A stretch of 64,000 nt of DNA from Nematostella vectensis (GCF_932526225.1 NC_064036.1:15555181-15619180); one strand, 5' to 3'; numbered from the stretch's first letter, positions 52,070 through 64,000 are shown. Translations and numbers: made by a program. Notes: generated by a model not told the origin, from the sequence alone.

Positions 52070-55000
52070 ATGGTAAGTTTGTTGTTGCGAGATAATTATA
52101 AAATTATTCCTTGTACTGTAAAAGCTAATGGCAAGTCTACAAATGGAATATACTTAATAACTGCTTTTACTTTGTAAGAAACATCACAACATACAATCTT
52201 GATCTTAAAAACTTACTATCTAAGAGAGTTTGAGATTTCTTCAATACAAATCGATGAATTCAAGCCTACATCTTTTGATACAGACGTAGAACGAAAGTTT
52301 ATCATTTTCTCTGTACGTTTTCTTTCAGGCCTCAGTCCGCAGAATGAATTTGAGCCATGCACAACAACAGAGAATGCTTTCAGAAAACAGACGTAAGGAG
52401 AATATGAGGGAGGATCAGCTCAAGAGGCTGACACAGGAAAAAGTCCTCGAAGCAAACATGGCGAGTGAAGAAAGAATTGAGGACAAGAGGTTTTTGAGAA
52501 GAGTTCAGCAAGAATCAAAAGAAAGAGAGATGGATGAAGCTATCATCAAGGTAACTTCTTATACATGCTAGCACGCTGCATTCGTTTTTATCAAATAGTA
52601 CGAACATCTCAAAATCAACATATTTATACAGTAAAGTTCATAAATGTAAACCCTCCTTTTTTGTGTAACAACCTAAGCAAATTTTTCTTCGACAAATATA
52701 GTCTGCAGAACAGAAAAGAATCAAAGAACAACAACAGGAACAAGAAATCAGATTAGCCAAAGAGCTGGAAAGATTAAAACTTGAAGCATTAAAAGATGAA
52801 AAGATGCGGCAACAGATCAGAGAGAACAGGTACAGTTGATGCTCCCAGGCCAAGTTTAGACACCATTCTTTCCATGTACCATTCCAAATGGCAATGTAAA
52901 TGAAAATAGACAAAGTCATTTGTTCAATGTTCACTTGCATGTATTTACATTTGGAACAGCATCTAAGCTAGGCCTTAATTTGTTTATCTGTTCACCCAAA
53001 CATTTCAGAATGTGATCTTAAAGTGTTGTGTTGTATTAATTCTACTAATGTTAATTTAATTAATATTTGGTTGTGCAGAATTTTCCCCTTTTTTAATGGA
53101 AGATGGGAGATGTTAAAATTGGCACAAAGTCATGTAAAAACTGTTCAATATAAAGCCCCATTTAGCTTGTTTGTATCTCCTCTGTTACCTCACTCGTCTG
53201 TCACCTATTAGATGTCAAAATACCATATTTACCTGCGTATTATACTTTTTTACTCACAAAATGACCTCGAAAAACAGGGGCGCATTATACACGGAAACCA
53301 TTCTTCTCAGTATGATAAAAAGCGGAAATCAATAAGAAAATGCGCCGATCCCATTGTAGGGGAGAAACATTCACAAAATCTCTTAAAAGGTATTCTAAAC
53401 GTAGAATATCTTTCCTATCATGTGTTTTGTAAGAAAATAAGCCCCAAAACACGCCAGAAAACAGCAAGTATTTATGCATCCCTTGATTTCCTTGTTGTCC
53501 ACCATGTTGGAATTTACTCAACCCAGTCTCTCTGACCTCGTCCAATATGGCGGTAATTGCCGTGAATGAACACAAGCTCGCATTTCGATGTTCCATGCTC
53601 CATACAAATGTTCAGCAATAAGAATAACAGCTTTACAAATGTGCTAAGATGCTCTGCTTATGCCTAAGAGGTTCAAAGTGATTATCACCTTCAAGTTTAG
53701 ATGTAGAAAAGCATTTAGTGTACTTAACTTATGTATTTTTTGGTTGTTTCTGATTTCCTTCTATTTCTATTGGGGTGCGTATTATACATAGGTTTTCAAA
53801 TTTTCCTTTAAAAAAAGCCTTGAAAATTGTGGTGCGGATTATACACAGGTGCGCATTACACGCCAGTAAATAGGGTATGTTATTTTATTTTGTAATATGT
53901 TGCCCTTGCTCCAATCTAGTGTTGAGCTAAGAGAGCTTGAGGCAAAGCTAAAGGCTGGATATATGAACCGTGAGAGGGCAGCTCAGCTTGCAGAGAAGAA
54001 GGTCATGGAAATGGACAGAGTGGTATGTTAAACAGGTTGTAACCTGTTACATATTAAGTAAGAATTACATTTAACTTCTTCGAATAAGATACAACATTAC
54101 AAAAGGACAGCAAAAAGGGCATTGATGGCTGTAAGCTAGAAAAGACAGGTGCATTGGGACACAAGGTCTCATGCAAGGCTCCAGCCTTAGGATAACTCCA
54201 CTAAGATACATAAATGAAGTAGTTGAATTTGCCAAAGTAAATGCATCTAGGGGCATTAAGGAAAAACTTTCTACTACCATTTACATTTTATTGCTTATGT
54301 TTTTATTTAGAAACGTGATATTGAAATTAGCAAGAAAATGGAAGAGGAATATGAGCGAGCACTCGTTGTTGAGCGTGAAAAAGAGATGCAGAAATGGCAG
54401 GAAAGTGTTAGATACCAGACAGAACTTGAGAAACAATTGATAGAGAAAGAAAAGAAGAAGCAACAAGCCTATGAAGAGTTCCTCAAGGAGAAACTTATGA
54501 TTGATGAGATCGTCCGCAAGATTTATGAGGAGGATGAGCGGGAGATTGCCAACCGACTTGAAAAACAAAGAGCAACTCAGCGATACATTAAAGAGTTTAA
54601 GACTAAACGGGATGAGGTAAGCAAACAATCAAGCACATTCTAATTTATATGTCAACATTGTCTTCACTTTTCCAATACATTATATTTTTTCAATATAACT
54701 AAGGATGTAACTATGTATGTTTGCAGTGGAAAGCACGTGAGCAGGAGCTTATGGAAGAGGAGAACCGTAGAATCCTAGAGTTTGCCCGCCTTCAGCAACA
54801 ACGTGAAGAAGAACGAATGGAGAAGAAAAAAGAACAAGAAGAAGCAATGGCTACTGTCCAACAAAAGGTGAGGTTTAATGACAGAGACTGACTACTGTAG
54901 CAACCTAATTGATGATTTATTCACTTGAATAATTTGAAAAATGTCTACATAAGTGTTCTTCTCATGTTTTTCTTCTGTTCATTTTCAGCTTTCGGAAAGG

Positions 55001-57143
55001 ATTCGCAAAGAAGAGGAAGAGAGGGATGAAATGGAAAGGTACGCAAGCACGTTTCTCACACAGCTTTTCCTATTAGCCCTACAGTATTTTGTTGATACGG
55101 TACATCAAAAAGTTATTGTAATGCATTTGTCAGTATGACAGCGTATTAGACATCAAATCTGGTTACTCACCTGTATTAAGTCATATGCATACTTGTGGGA
55201 TTGAGGTAACTGATTTTTTAGTATTCCAATATTTACAGGATACGTCTTGAGTTGTACATTGAGGAACAGGAAGAGAGGGAGCGACAGAATGAACAACAAG
55301 AGATGGAGAATAAGATCCGTCAGCGACTGGACTTGCAGGAGACTCGCCGTCAGCAGTTAGAGTTCAAGGAGAGGCGACTTCTAGCCGAACAGGAGGAGGA
55401 GGAAGAATTCAGGCAAAAGGTATCATATGTTTTTCAGTTTCCTGTTTGGTATTCAATAAAAATACTGCAGTCGATTTGCAGAGAACTTTAGATCAACAAA
55501 ATGAAGTCTGTTACTTGATCCACAACAATTACTGTAGTTAAGAACCTCTGTAACTTGATTGAATTCAGGCGTGTGCATGAGGGTCTAGCACACCCCTTGG
55601 CAAAACGTGAGTCATTTCTAAAAATAATCTTTTCCATATGATACCTATAACTGTGAAGCCCCATCACCAATTCCTGAGTACAGGACTGGGATGGCTTTGT
55701 GTTACTCGCTTTTATTCAGGAGCCCGAGGTGGCAACCTGATAAACATTTTGAAATCTGTCCTAACAATAAAAAATCTCCCATTCTGATATTTACAAACGA
55801 CATGAGTAAATGCTTGGTGTAGCAAGAAAATCAGTTTGAAACTAATTTTTTTTTGTCCATGCTCAGATGTTGCAGAAGTTTGCTGAGGATGATCGTATTG
55901 AGCAAATGAATGCTCAGAAGAGGCGCATGAGGCAACTGGAACACAAGAGAGCTGTGGAAAAACTGATTGAAGACAGGAGGATGCAATTCCAACAGGAGAG
56001 GGTAAGGGGGTACTTTATTGGAGAAAACGTAGTTACGAAATCCTTTTGTAAAAGGCCTAGCCTGTACAACATTCTCCTGAATTCAAATTGAGGTTCTCTT
56101 GTTTGCTATTCGGCGGAATCTACCTTTACCCCCCTTGTCCAAAGCTAGTCATTTGAGAAAAAGAGTTTTTTAAGCCCATCATTATAAAATGTCAGGAGGC
56201 CAAGCTATTCTAAACTTCCTTGTCCAAAGTTGTTCATCGTGCATAAGGTTTGCTAACCCCACCATTACCATAACCAGGAGGCTGAGTTGGCAGCGAGACA
56301 AGAGGAGGAGCGGATGGAGATGTATCGCAGACAGATCGTTGAACAGGAGCGCCAAAGGCTGCTGCGTGAACATGCCACCAAGTTACTTGGCTATCTGCCC
56401 AAGGTAAGTGTGAAGGGCTTCATTCAGCCACACATTAATGCTGGATGACAAATAATTTGAAGTCTCGAAATGACCATCTAAAAGCTAAAGTGCGAAAGTC
56501 GTGTAGCAACCCTAAACCAGCCGATGGAAATTAATGCTTTGTGACAATTGGTATTTTGTTAGGATGAAAAAATGGTGGCTGACGGAGACATCTGAACACA
56601 GTTGATTTGACTATGAAGTCATTATCTCGTTCTTATTACAATCACAGACAACTCGAATACACAGTCTCACCTTTTAACATTTGATACTATTACCTATACT
56701 GTACAAGACCCGCTAGTACATGCAAATATCAATTGGGACATACTAAATGTCCCTCCCTGTTGTTTTTGTTGCCGTGATTGCAGCATGCGTACAGCGGAGA
56801 TATCCAGAAGATTTCCCAAACATATTTTGTGCTTTATGCGTTATATTGCGGTTGATTTACGAAAACACCGTGTTAACCAACACATTGTCCAGGGTGTAGA
56901 CCGACCCGTTCCACTAGCCCTTTAGTAAGAATGCTTCACCGATTTTTACTGATTAACTCTACTCGATCTCAGTACAACAGTTTGTTATATGACTACAAGT
57001 AGTAATCGCCTTGTTCTGTTGACTTTCAGGGTGTCCTCCGTACAGAAGATGATCTTGACCTGTTTGATGACGATTTTAAGACGGCCTACAAATCACGGCA
57101 TGTGGACTTATTCGACGAAGTGTCATCCGACCCAAGCCAATAG
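52070..57143 (+). CDS. MNS1: MNS1, meiosis-specific nuclear structural protein 1 (ciliary coiled coil), 11 exons, 502 aa
   Basis: Exons: 52070-52072 (only the ATG), 52329-52550, 52702-52829, 53920-54022, 54311-54616, 54727-54867, 54989-55038, 55239-55419, 55867-56001, 56278-56403, 57030-57143; phases close to 503 codons with TAG. Nearly the whole protein is Glu/Lys/Arg-rich coiled coil, rich in EEERxRxEx patterns. The C-terminus reads REHATKLLGYLPKGVL followed by an acidic stretch, the diagnostic end of MNS1, and the length matches the ~495 aa family. MNS1 is a microtubule inner protein of motile axonemes, needed for sperm flagella and motile cilia. The start is fixed by ATG falling directly before a consensus GTAAGT donor and joining in frame to GCC TCA GTC. 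It is divergent to the RRM gene. Confidence 0.93.
53223..53875. mobile_element. 653-bp Tc1/mariner-type non-autonomous element with TA target site
   Basis: Ends CCATATTTACCTGCGTATTA and CGCCAGTAAATAGGG are inverted repeats, with TA at 53221-53222 and 53876-53877. Interior copies of GCGCATTATACAC occur near both ends. No transposase frame is intact. It lies in MNS1 intron 3. The TA target points to the Tc1/mariner/pogo group. Confidence 0.75.
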
Positions 57144-57892
57144 ATCCATCTAAGTCCACGCTATTATTATTTTATAGCTTATTTTTGATTGTTTAATGCC
57201 ATCAGTCAGATTTATAAATTAAAGACAACCATGTTTCAATGTCATGGAAAGACTAGGTCTAACGTTTATGTAAATATTTCTAACAATTTCAGTACGCCCG
57301 TGTAGTATTCTTTAGTAGGGTCTTAATCTAAACGCGTTTGTAATTTGCACGAAGACGTTTGAACGGTAACTCGCTTGTAAATAACTACAAAAAAAAAAAC
57401 GATTGGTCGGAGTATATCTAAATAGCAGTGGAAGCTGGTAGGTTTTGGTTGAGGAAATAATCAAATTGCTGTTTGTGAAACATAATATCTGATATTAAAA
57501 AAAACTTTTTGTAAAAATGATGCGCATCTGCATATTGTTCTTAGAAGTAGATGGAAGAAATTCCAGCCTTATGTAGTTAGATGAGTTTCTTCATCTTATT
57601 TACCACAGAAGTGCTTTATGACGAATACGCCACTATTTCAAATATTTGCACTCATGAATTAGTAGCCCTCTTTGTGTCATGAGTAAAATAAATGGCTAGA
57701 CATTCGAATATCAGTCACGGAAACAAATTCTAAATTTTTCCAAACATGAATTTCTTTATGTTCGCATATTCATGTTACCCACAAAACACTGCGGGGTGGT
57801 ATGTATGATAAATAGCTCCTACGAGTGCATCTTATGCGATAAGTGTATACGGAAGATATAGACTTATTTCAAAATATATCTTTGAGATAGAT
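57144..57892. other. MNS1 3' flank
   Basis: AT-rich; ATTAAA near 57220 and AATAAA near 57687 are candidate polyadenylation signals. No exon seen. Confidence 0.4.
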
Positions 57893-58690
57893 AGATAGTT
57901 TATTAGGAAAAATTGCGTAGCAGCACATAGGCTGAATTAGGCATTTACAAAACAATAGATACTATATTACAACTATAATAAATTTAACTATATACAATAA
58001 TAAATATAAAATATAAAAATTTATAAACGTGATAAAGTTCATCCTATATAAAATTAATCATAATCCATAAAAACCATATATACTCTACATTTAAGATTTG
58101 TTGGCCATCGAGAATGTAAAAGAATTCATGGCTCTGTTTGTTTTGAGGCGGGGCAAGGCAAAGGGCCGTTTTTTTCTAAGGTTATGGCTTGAAACGTTTG
58201 ATGGAGGCAGCAAGCTCATTAGTTTATGATTCGGATCAGAAACTATTTCGTCGAAGAGCTTGCTGCAAATTAGGCCGTGGTGCACTTCTAATGGTGTTAT
58301 GCCCAACAAATCACAAGCACCATCGTAGCTCGTACGGGGCAAAATTATAGATAGCGCCCTTTCCTCGATACGTACGAGCTCATTTTTTAGGTACTGCGGC
58401 AGGGCGTTATGAAAAACCGGCACCGCATAGTCGACGGCCGAACGAATGCAAGCTTTGTAAAATTAAGATAAGTCTGAGGGAGGTAGCCGAGCCCTTTTTA
58501 GTTGGATTAAAAAGTATAGCTTTTTGCTCGATTTCTTGACTACCTCGTTCACATGAGCGTTCCACGACAAGTTATCACTTATTGTGAGCCCTAATAATTT
58601 CGTGCTTTTAACGACCTCAAGCTCCTTTCCCTCGATGGTAATGGCATCGGAAGGTCGAGGCGAGCGCGCAAACGAAATTCTCAGTTTTAC
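57893..58690 (-). pseudogene. 5'-truncated, frameshifted non-LTR retrotransposon (LINE) fragment
   Basis: On the minus strand the upstream part reads ITIEGKELEVVKSTKLLGLT then ISDNLSWNAHVNEVVKKSSK, the thumb region of a LINE reverse transcriptase. After a frameshift near 58465 it continues YKACIRSAVDYAVPVFHNAL and ends in a stop at 58091. The 3' flank ends in a short (TCTA)n run (57893-57905 region), as in CR1/L2-like elements that terminate in microsatellites. The catalytic part is missing, so it is dead. Confidence 0.85.
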
Positions 58691-59760
58691 CGTTGAGCTA
58701 AGTGCAACAAACGATCAAATGTCTGTTTTAAAAACCGTGCAAAGAGTACTCGACAGACTTAGATGCAATTTGGGACTAAACAGATTATTTTACGGCAGAC
58801 CACATGTAAATAAAAAGAAATGTAGGTAAAGCGAATTGCTGGGGATTGCAAGCATACATGTTTGTCCAAGATATGCTTTTTCGCTTCCCGCTATATGGTA
58901 AAAGGGCCTGACACTCGGGCAATTAGAACACTCGTATGAGACTCCAAAAGAAGTAAAAGACAGTACTTTTCATACTGTTTCTATTGCAATCCAAATAACA
59001 TACGGGAATAGATGTTTTAGTAACGGATATTTTTCCGGTTTCTGTGACGTCATATTGGTATATTAGTATCATGTTGCACAAATATTTTCCGAAATGTAGC
59101 ACAATAATAAGCACGATGACATGGTGATAGGCAAACTGGTGACACGCGACAAACAATAGAACACAAGAAAGCGCGGGTGCCCTGTGGCCTCCGATTGACC
59201 TGCATGTTTTGAAGCGCCTTTCTATCTAATCAATATTTATGAGTGCCGCTCTTTGTTCTGAGAGTTTAGTGTGATGGCTATTTCTTAAAGGTTTTTTAAA
59301 ATTTATTTATTTCAATGGAGAAAAAACCTGGCGAATATGTTTCTACGACTTTATGGATGTAACTGAATTTCAATGTAAGTATTGGCTGATGCTCTACGTT
59401 ATGTCTGCGAATTAGGAATATCGGACGAATGATTGTGATTGTTTAATCACAAAGATTACCGGAAAACCTCATGAACTGAGTGACGAGAAGTCAAATCAAG
59501 ATGTGGACTAACTGCGTTTAATGCAATCATCACGTTGATCTTGGTCTAGAAAAGCGAAACAATAGAAGATTACTGCGGGTATAGAAAAAAGTGGAAAAGA
59601 ACGCCAGACTATTTGCTATCACGTGACCCTGTCTAACAAAATGGACATTACAGGAAGCTTGGGGTCGAGGTAGCTGATGTAGGACTACTAGAGTTTCTAC
59701 GGTACGCAGTTTGTTAGCTGTTCTGGTGGTGCACTGTATGTAGGCCCTGTATTGAGCATT
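58691..59760. other. Intergenic 5' flank of the WSC-domain gene
   Basis: No exon or repeat worth naming; upstream sequence of the LINE may extend a little into it. The promoter of the downstream gene should be near 59.6-59.76 kb. Confidence 0.35.
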
Positions 59761-62700
59761 ATGGTTCATCCAAGCATGGTCTGTCGTAGACGACAAGTCT
59801 TGCTGCAGTGGTCTGTCCTTACCTTGGGCCTGTTGTCTGTGGTGAATTCATTGCCAGGTAAAGTGATCTCGCTGACTTCATTGCCAGGCAAATTAAGCAC
59901 GTTGCATTCATTGCCAGGTAAAGAAATCACGTTACCTTCATTGCCAGGTAATAACAATGTTGCGTTCATTGCCAGGCAAAGTAAGCTGGTTTCTGTGATG
60001 CTGTCATGCTCTATACAGCTTGACTAAAAGGGGTCCACTCATTCTACCCAGGATGCATTGCTTTGGCGGTCATGTTTGATTTCAGCGGAGGGGGCACGTT
60101 CTTCGGTGGCATGTTAAATCGGCAGCCATGTGTATTTATCGCACATTTGACGCCCATATTAGACTAGTAGCAAATTGTCTCCTACGTGGGATGGTATAAC
60201 TTTTGTACTGATAAAGACACAGAAAATTGCATTATTGTGAAAATAGTTGTGCAAATGTGATGGAATCGGTATTTCGTCGCATACTTGGTCTGTTTAGTGA
60301 TAGTGAAAGAATGGCGCCAAAAGTTCAGGTTAACCATGGCGGCGCACTTGCACCCTAGCCAACTTTCGTTTACCTCGTGTTATGATGAGTTTGATTTCCT
60401 TGCTCTGTTTTAGAATGCTTCGAGCCAGACGAAAGAGTCCTGAGCCGATGGAAGAATGGCAATTACTACAAAGGAGCTATTGAATCCCTCACGAACACAT
60501 TGAACGTGTTATTCGACACTGGTGTAAGAAGGTCGTACAATCTAAGGGACGAAGTAAACGTCATCACGGATAGAGTACCGGAAGATAGCGAGGTATAGAT
60601 TAGCTCTTTTCCATTCGTCGGAAAGAGAGGTTTATTGCGTCCTGATTCGAGCTAGTTCATGAAATTATTGTTTGCTCAAAGCCCATTAATACAAGTAAAG
60701 ACTTCCTATGCATGCAGCTTTGGTTTTAACTCTGCTTGTTCGGAAGTTATGTTCCTCATTTATGTAGAATATTATTTAAACGCAAGAATAAAAAAAAAAT
60801 TGTTTGGGGAGTAAGGAGTTACGAAAAAAAAACTTCCTCCCCTTCCAGTTGTATGGTTAACCAGGAAGGCTGTGGCGGAGTTCATTCACCTTATACTGCT
60901 ATTTTTGTTGTAGTTGTTTTTTCTTGATTTTGTGACCCCCGCCAATTCAGTGATTGGAGTGAATTCTGTAACCCCTTTATCAAAACACTCTGCTTTTATA
61001 CTCAGCTGACAGTCGGGAGCCGAGTTTTGGTGAATCGTCCCCGATCACGTGCCTTCCAGATCGGTTACATCCGGGACATAGTAGGGGGAAGCTACCTTAT
61101 TTGGTATGAAGACGGAGCATATGTCTACCAATACAAGCCCGATATCCGAGTGTTTAACAAGTCCAAAGTCTGTGGTAAGTCGTTTAATAGAGTTTCCAGT
61201 CTGCATCATTTTAGAAACATGCATCCTCGTCAGTCACAACTTTGTTATTGTTTCCATTCAACATTTGAAGTCAAATCATGCGAAGAAATCTCGAATAGCC
61301 ATCTACTTCATTCATATTCAATCTAGACTATCACAAACAGCGGATGGATGAGATGGATGCTTCTCACCCCTCGGTATTTTGCTAGGGACAAACTTGCGGC
61401 TGACAACGACTCTTTAAGCTTTTTATACCCAAACGCAAAAAGAGAACAAGGGAATATAGACGCACTTACGTGAGTGTGCCCGAGCCCGAACAGTTGAGAA
61501 CATTTCTTTTCCGCAGCCCCTCGTTCATACTGACCGAGAAACAAGAGATAGCGGATAATGGAGAAGACAGTAGTGCGCAAGCGCGTTGTGGGTGAAAAAG
61601 CTTCTGTAACCCTTTTCTATTTTATAGACGAGCCCGCGTACCTCGGCTGCTACCGTGACAAAATCCCAAGAACCCTTTCGGTCTACATTCCGACTCAGCC
61701 TGCCACCATCGGCGCATGCGTGGATATGTGTAAATCGCAGGGTTTTAGTATAGCGGCTCTAAGGAACTCAAACCTTTGTTTTTGTGGGATAAGCTACAGC
61801 AAAGAGTTCCAGGTAAGAGAAAATACATCAGTTATAGTATAATGTCAACATTCGTAAATTTATCTTGTACGCCTCTGTGAAACATAGTTTCGCTAGTGAA
61901 GTATAGTTGCGCTAACGTTTCGAGCGGATGAGCAAAAGTACAGCATACTTTTTCTACCTTGTGTTTAATTCATAGCCTATTTTAAGTAGACGAAAGCTTC
62001 GTTTTGCCTAACTGATTTTTTTCTATATAATTTTGCCTAACTTTTCTATGATTATACTTTTGCTAATATTTTTCTATATTCCTTAGGGCCAAGAGAATGA
62101 GTGCAACACGCCATGTTACGATAACATTTACGAGATCTGCGGGGGAAATAGCGCATTCTCCCAGTATTGGACGGGTATGTTACTATGGCGTGTTTCTAAA
62201 ACACGTTTATTAGGTTTATATTGCATCAGTATCTCTCCAAGCAGGTTTTTACAAATCGTCTCATATACCATTAACGTATCATGATTATAATTAAGGGACG
62301 TGTGGAGAGAAAAATGCAGGGAGGGAGGGGTCCAACAGTCATTTACTGGCCTCTGATTAGTTTGGAAATTAATTTTCTCACATTCTAAGCCATTCCTGAG
62401 CTCATATGAATAATTCACTAGACCTAAACTTTTTCTTTCTAGATACACTGAAAATTCATAATTAAATACTTATTTATTATAGTAGTCACGTAAGTGGTTA
62501 CCCTCGTATAAGCAGGGTGGGGGTCAGGACCCCTTGGATACCCCTTGGATTAAATTTTAAACGTCGTATTTTTCAGGTATCGTTACTACGAGGCCAAATC
62601 TTAAGACAGGCGCTCGTAAGTATAACCACAAGCATATATACTAATACCACTGATGGGTTTTCTTACGCAACTTGATAGGCAATTTTTATACCAACAATTT

Positions 62701-62774
62701 TTAAATGTTGGTAGATGCGCGCAAACACTGGATTCCGAGGTACGGAGAGTTGCCGTGGGCCGCCATCATGGCAG
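59761..62774 (+). CDS. Secreted Tudor-like + WSC domain protein, 3' end beyond window (272+ aa)
   Basis: Exons: 59761-59857, 60414-60592, 61006-61174, 61628-61812, 62087-62174, 62577-62615, 62715-62774; all phases match and the last leaves one base, so it continues. Residues ~12-30 are a signal peptide (LLQWSVLTLGLLSVVNSLPG). Then come two ~55-residue beta-barrel-like repeats: VLSRWKNGNYYKGAIESLTN with LFDTGVRRSYNL, and RVLVNRPRSRAFQIGYIRDI with YLIWYEDGAYVYQY, resembling Tudor-like DUF4537 modules. A WSC domain follows (YLGCYRDK, CVDMCKSQGFSIAAL, CFCG, CNTPC, ICGG), a carbohydrate-binding extracellular module. A Thr-rich linker begins after it. ATG 59776 is an alternative start. A candidate next exon starts at 63810. 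Function unknown; possibly a cell-surface receptor or matrix protein. Confidence 0.82.
59847..59985. repeat. 30-bp repeat of the exon 1 donor junction, five copies
   Basis: TTCATTGCCAG followed by GTAAAG or GCAAA recurs at 59847, 59877, 59907, 59937 and 59965. It repeats the last 11 exon bases plus the donor; copies 1, 3 and 4 have GT, copies 2 and 5 GC. Three spacings are exactly 30 and the last 28, so the first four copies stay in one open frame. Confidence 0.95.
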
Positions 62775-63420
62775 GTAGGAACTTTCCCTGGGGTTATTTG
62801 GGCTTTTTATAGGTGACTTAACCAGGGGCTATTATAGGTGAATTCACCTTGGGCTATTATAGGTGAATTCACCTTGGGCTATTATAGGTGAATTCACCTT
62901 GGGCTATTATAAGTGACTTAACCTGGGGCTATTATAGGTGACTTAACCTGGGGCTATTATAGGTGAATTCACCTTGGGCTATTATAGGTGACTTAACCTG
63001 GGGCTATTATAGGTGACTTAACCTGGGGCTATTATAGGTGAATTCACCTTGGGCTATTATAAGTGACTTAACCTGGGGCTATTATAGGTGACTTAACCTG
63101 GGGCTATTATAGGTGAATTCACCTTGGGCTATTATAAGTGACTTAACCTGGGGCTATTATAGGTGAATTCACCTTGGGCTATCATAAGTAACTTCTCCTG
63201 GGGCTATTATAGGTGAATTAACCTGGGGCTATTATAGGTGACTTCTCTTGGAGCTTTTATAGGAGAATTCACCTGGTGCTATTATAAGTGACTTCTCCTC
63301 GGACTATTATATGCGACTTCTCATGGGGCTATTATAGGTGACTTCTCCTGGGTATTTTATAGATGACTTCTCCTGGGGCTTTTATAGATGACTTCTCTTA
63401 GGGCTATTATATTAGTGTAT
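62775..63420. repeat. 25-bp minisatellite starting at the exon 7 donor, ~25 copies
   Basis: Unit GTGACTTAACCTGGGGCTAT plus TATAG, with a GTGAATTCACCTTGGG variant. The first copy coincides with the donor: ATGGCAG|GTAGGAACTTTCCCTGGGG aligns with TTATAG|GTGACTTAACCTGGGG. Every unit therefore carries an AG|GTGA donor-like core. Copies decay to the right. Confidence 0.95.
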
Positions 63421-63898
63421 ATTGCATATATATATGCATATTGTTAAAAAGGGACGGTTCTTTCTCTTGTGCTAATTTGCAAAAACGGTCGCCAGTAAAA
63501 ATCGGCCCGAAAACTGCGAATACAGAGAATAAGCGGAGAATGTTTATTGTCCTCCGATGAGCGAACCTAATGAGACTTGATTCCATTTGACTGTTTGAGT
63601 ATCTCCCGTGTGGGCCAGAACAAACATTCCATACATATTTTTGGTTTTACTTTTACGCTGCAAATGACATGGCTGCTAGGCAGGTGCAGGGTGTGTTCGC
63701 AACTCCCCTACCCCCCCCCCCCCCCTCCCAACTTCCTCTTGGCCGCCAAAACTGGGTAATTTCTTATAAAATGGTAGTAGTCAAATATAATTCTTTTCCC
63801 ATATCATAGCTATTACTACAACTGCCCCTGCCCCTTTCCCTAAGCAAATTCTGGTTACGCGCCCGTTACGCATAATCAGATGAAAGTTGCAGTAGCTC
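63421..63898. other. Intron of the WSC gene with a C-run repeat and a weak candidate exon
   Basis: A C run (about 63711-63725) lies in a repeat with CTTGGCCGCCAAAA that also occurs near 39060 and 30270 (inverted there). At 63810, after CATATCATAG, a frame in phase with exon 7 reads AITTTAPAPFPK, which would suit a Thr/Pro-rich linker, but no clear donor follows. Confidence 0.3.
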
Positions 63899-64000
63899 CC
63901 TTCCCTTCTCCCCCTCTCCCCTTCTCCCTCTCCCCCTCTCCCCCTCTCCCCCTCTCCCCCTCTCCCCCTCTCCCCCTCTCCCCCTCTCCCCCTCTCCCCC
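63899..64000. repeat. (CCCCCTCT)n microsatellite at the window edge
   Basis: Eight-base CCCCCTCT units, increasingly pure to the right, running off the end of the window. Confidence 0.95.

Noticed and set aside
53212-53596. Open frames on both strands in MNS1 intron 3
   Set aside because: They lie inside the TA-flanked transposon and show no transposase motif or other similarity.

Overview
The window reads as a stretch of an invertebrate animal genome, most probably a cnidarian (sea-anemone-like); the species is an inference. The genes are intron-rich (8 to 20 coding exons, GT-AG introns), are metazoan orthologues, and sit among many short DNA transposons and minisatellites. I joined exons by reading splice sites and checking that codon phase stays open through every junction. 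Six models close from an ATG to a stop or to the window edge; the RING gene has an uncertain start, and the MEC-8/RBPMS-like gene has an uncertain last exon.

Layout: (1) 736-7245, minus: NEK-family kinase, 442 aa, with a 1.9 kb inverted-repeat transposon in one intron. (2) 8158-15250, plus, head-to-head with the kinase: RING1/RNF2, the Polycomb H2A ubiquitin ligase, carrying a piggyBac-like TTAA element in an intron. (3) 15970-17565, plus: intronless membrane-anchored acyltransferase of the condensation/alcohol-acetyltransferase fold. (4) 19605-25594, plus: espin-like ankyrin-repeat protein, 637 aa. (5) 25738-27140: 64-bp minisatellite split by a MITE. (6) 27990-40324, plus: ABCG half-transporter with a secreted Cys-rich N-terminal region, 967 aa, 20 exons. 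(7) 41632-49309, minus, tail-to-tail with the transporter: two-RRM RNA-binding protein of the MEC-8/RBPMS family. (8) 52070-57143, plus, head-to-head with it: MNS1, a ciliary/flagellar coiled-coil protein, 502 aa. (9) 58091-58690, minus: dead non-LTR retrotransposon fragment. (10) 59761 to the window end, plus: secreted protein with two Tudor-like repeats followed by a WSC domain, truncated by the window.

The most unusual signal is a recurrent class of minisatellite whose unit spans an exon-intron junction, so real splice sites are copied up to about 31 times. Donor-side arrays lie in ABCG introns 8 and 16, WSC-gene introns 1 and 7, and (degenerate) one intron of the RRM gene. An acceptor-side array of about 13 copies lies in ABCG intron 13. 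ABCG intron 3 shows a two-copy version, and an array abuts the donor of espin-like intron 2. That is six clear or probable cases in one 64 kb window, which suggests splice junctions here are preferred seeds for tandem duplication, with possible effects on splice-site choice.

The genes are not a pathway cluster. NEK kinase, MNS1 and perhaps the espin-like protein share a cilia/cytoskeleton theme, but the order looks like ordinary animal gene order.
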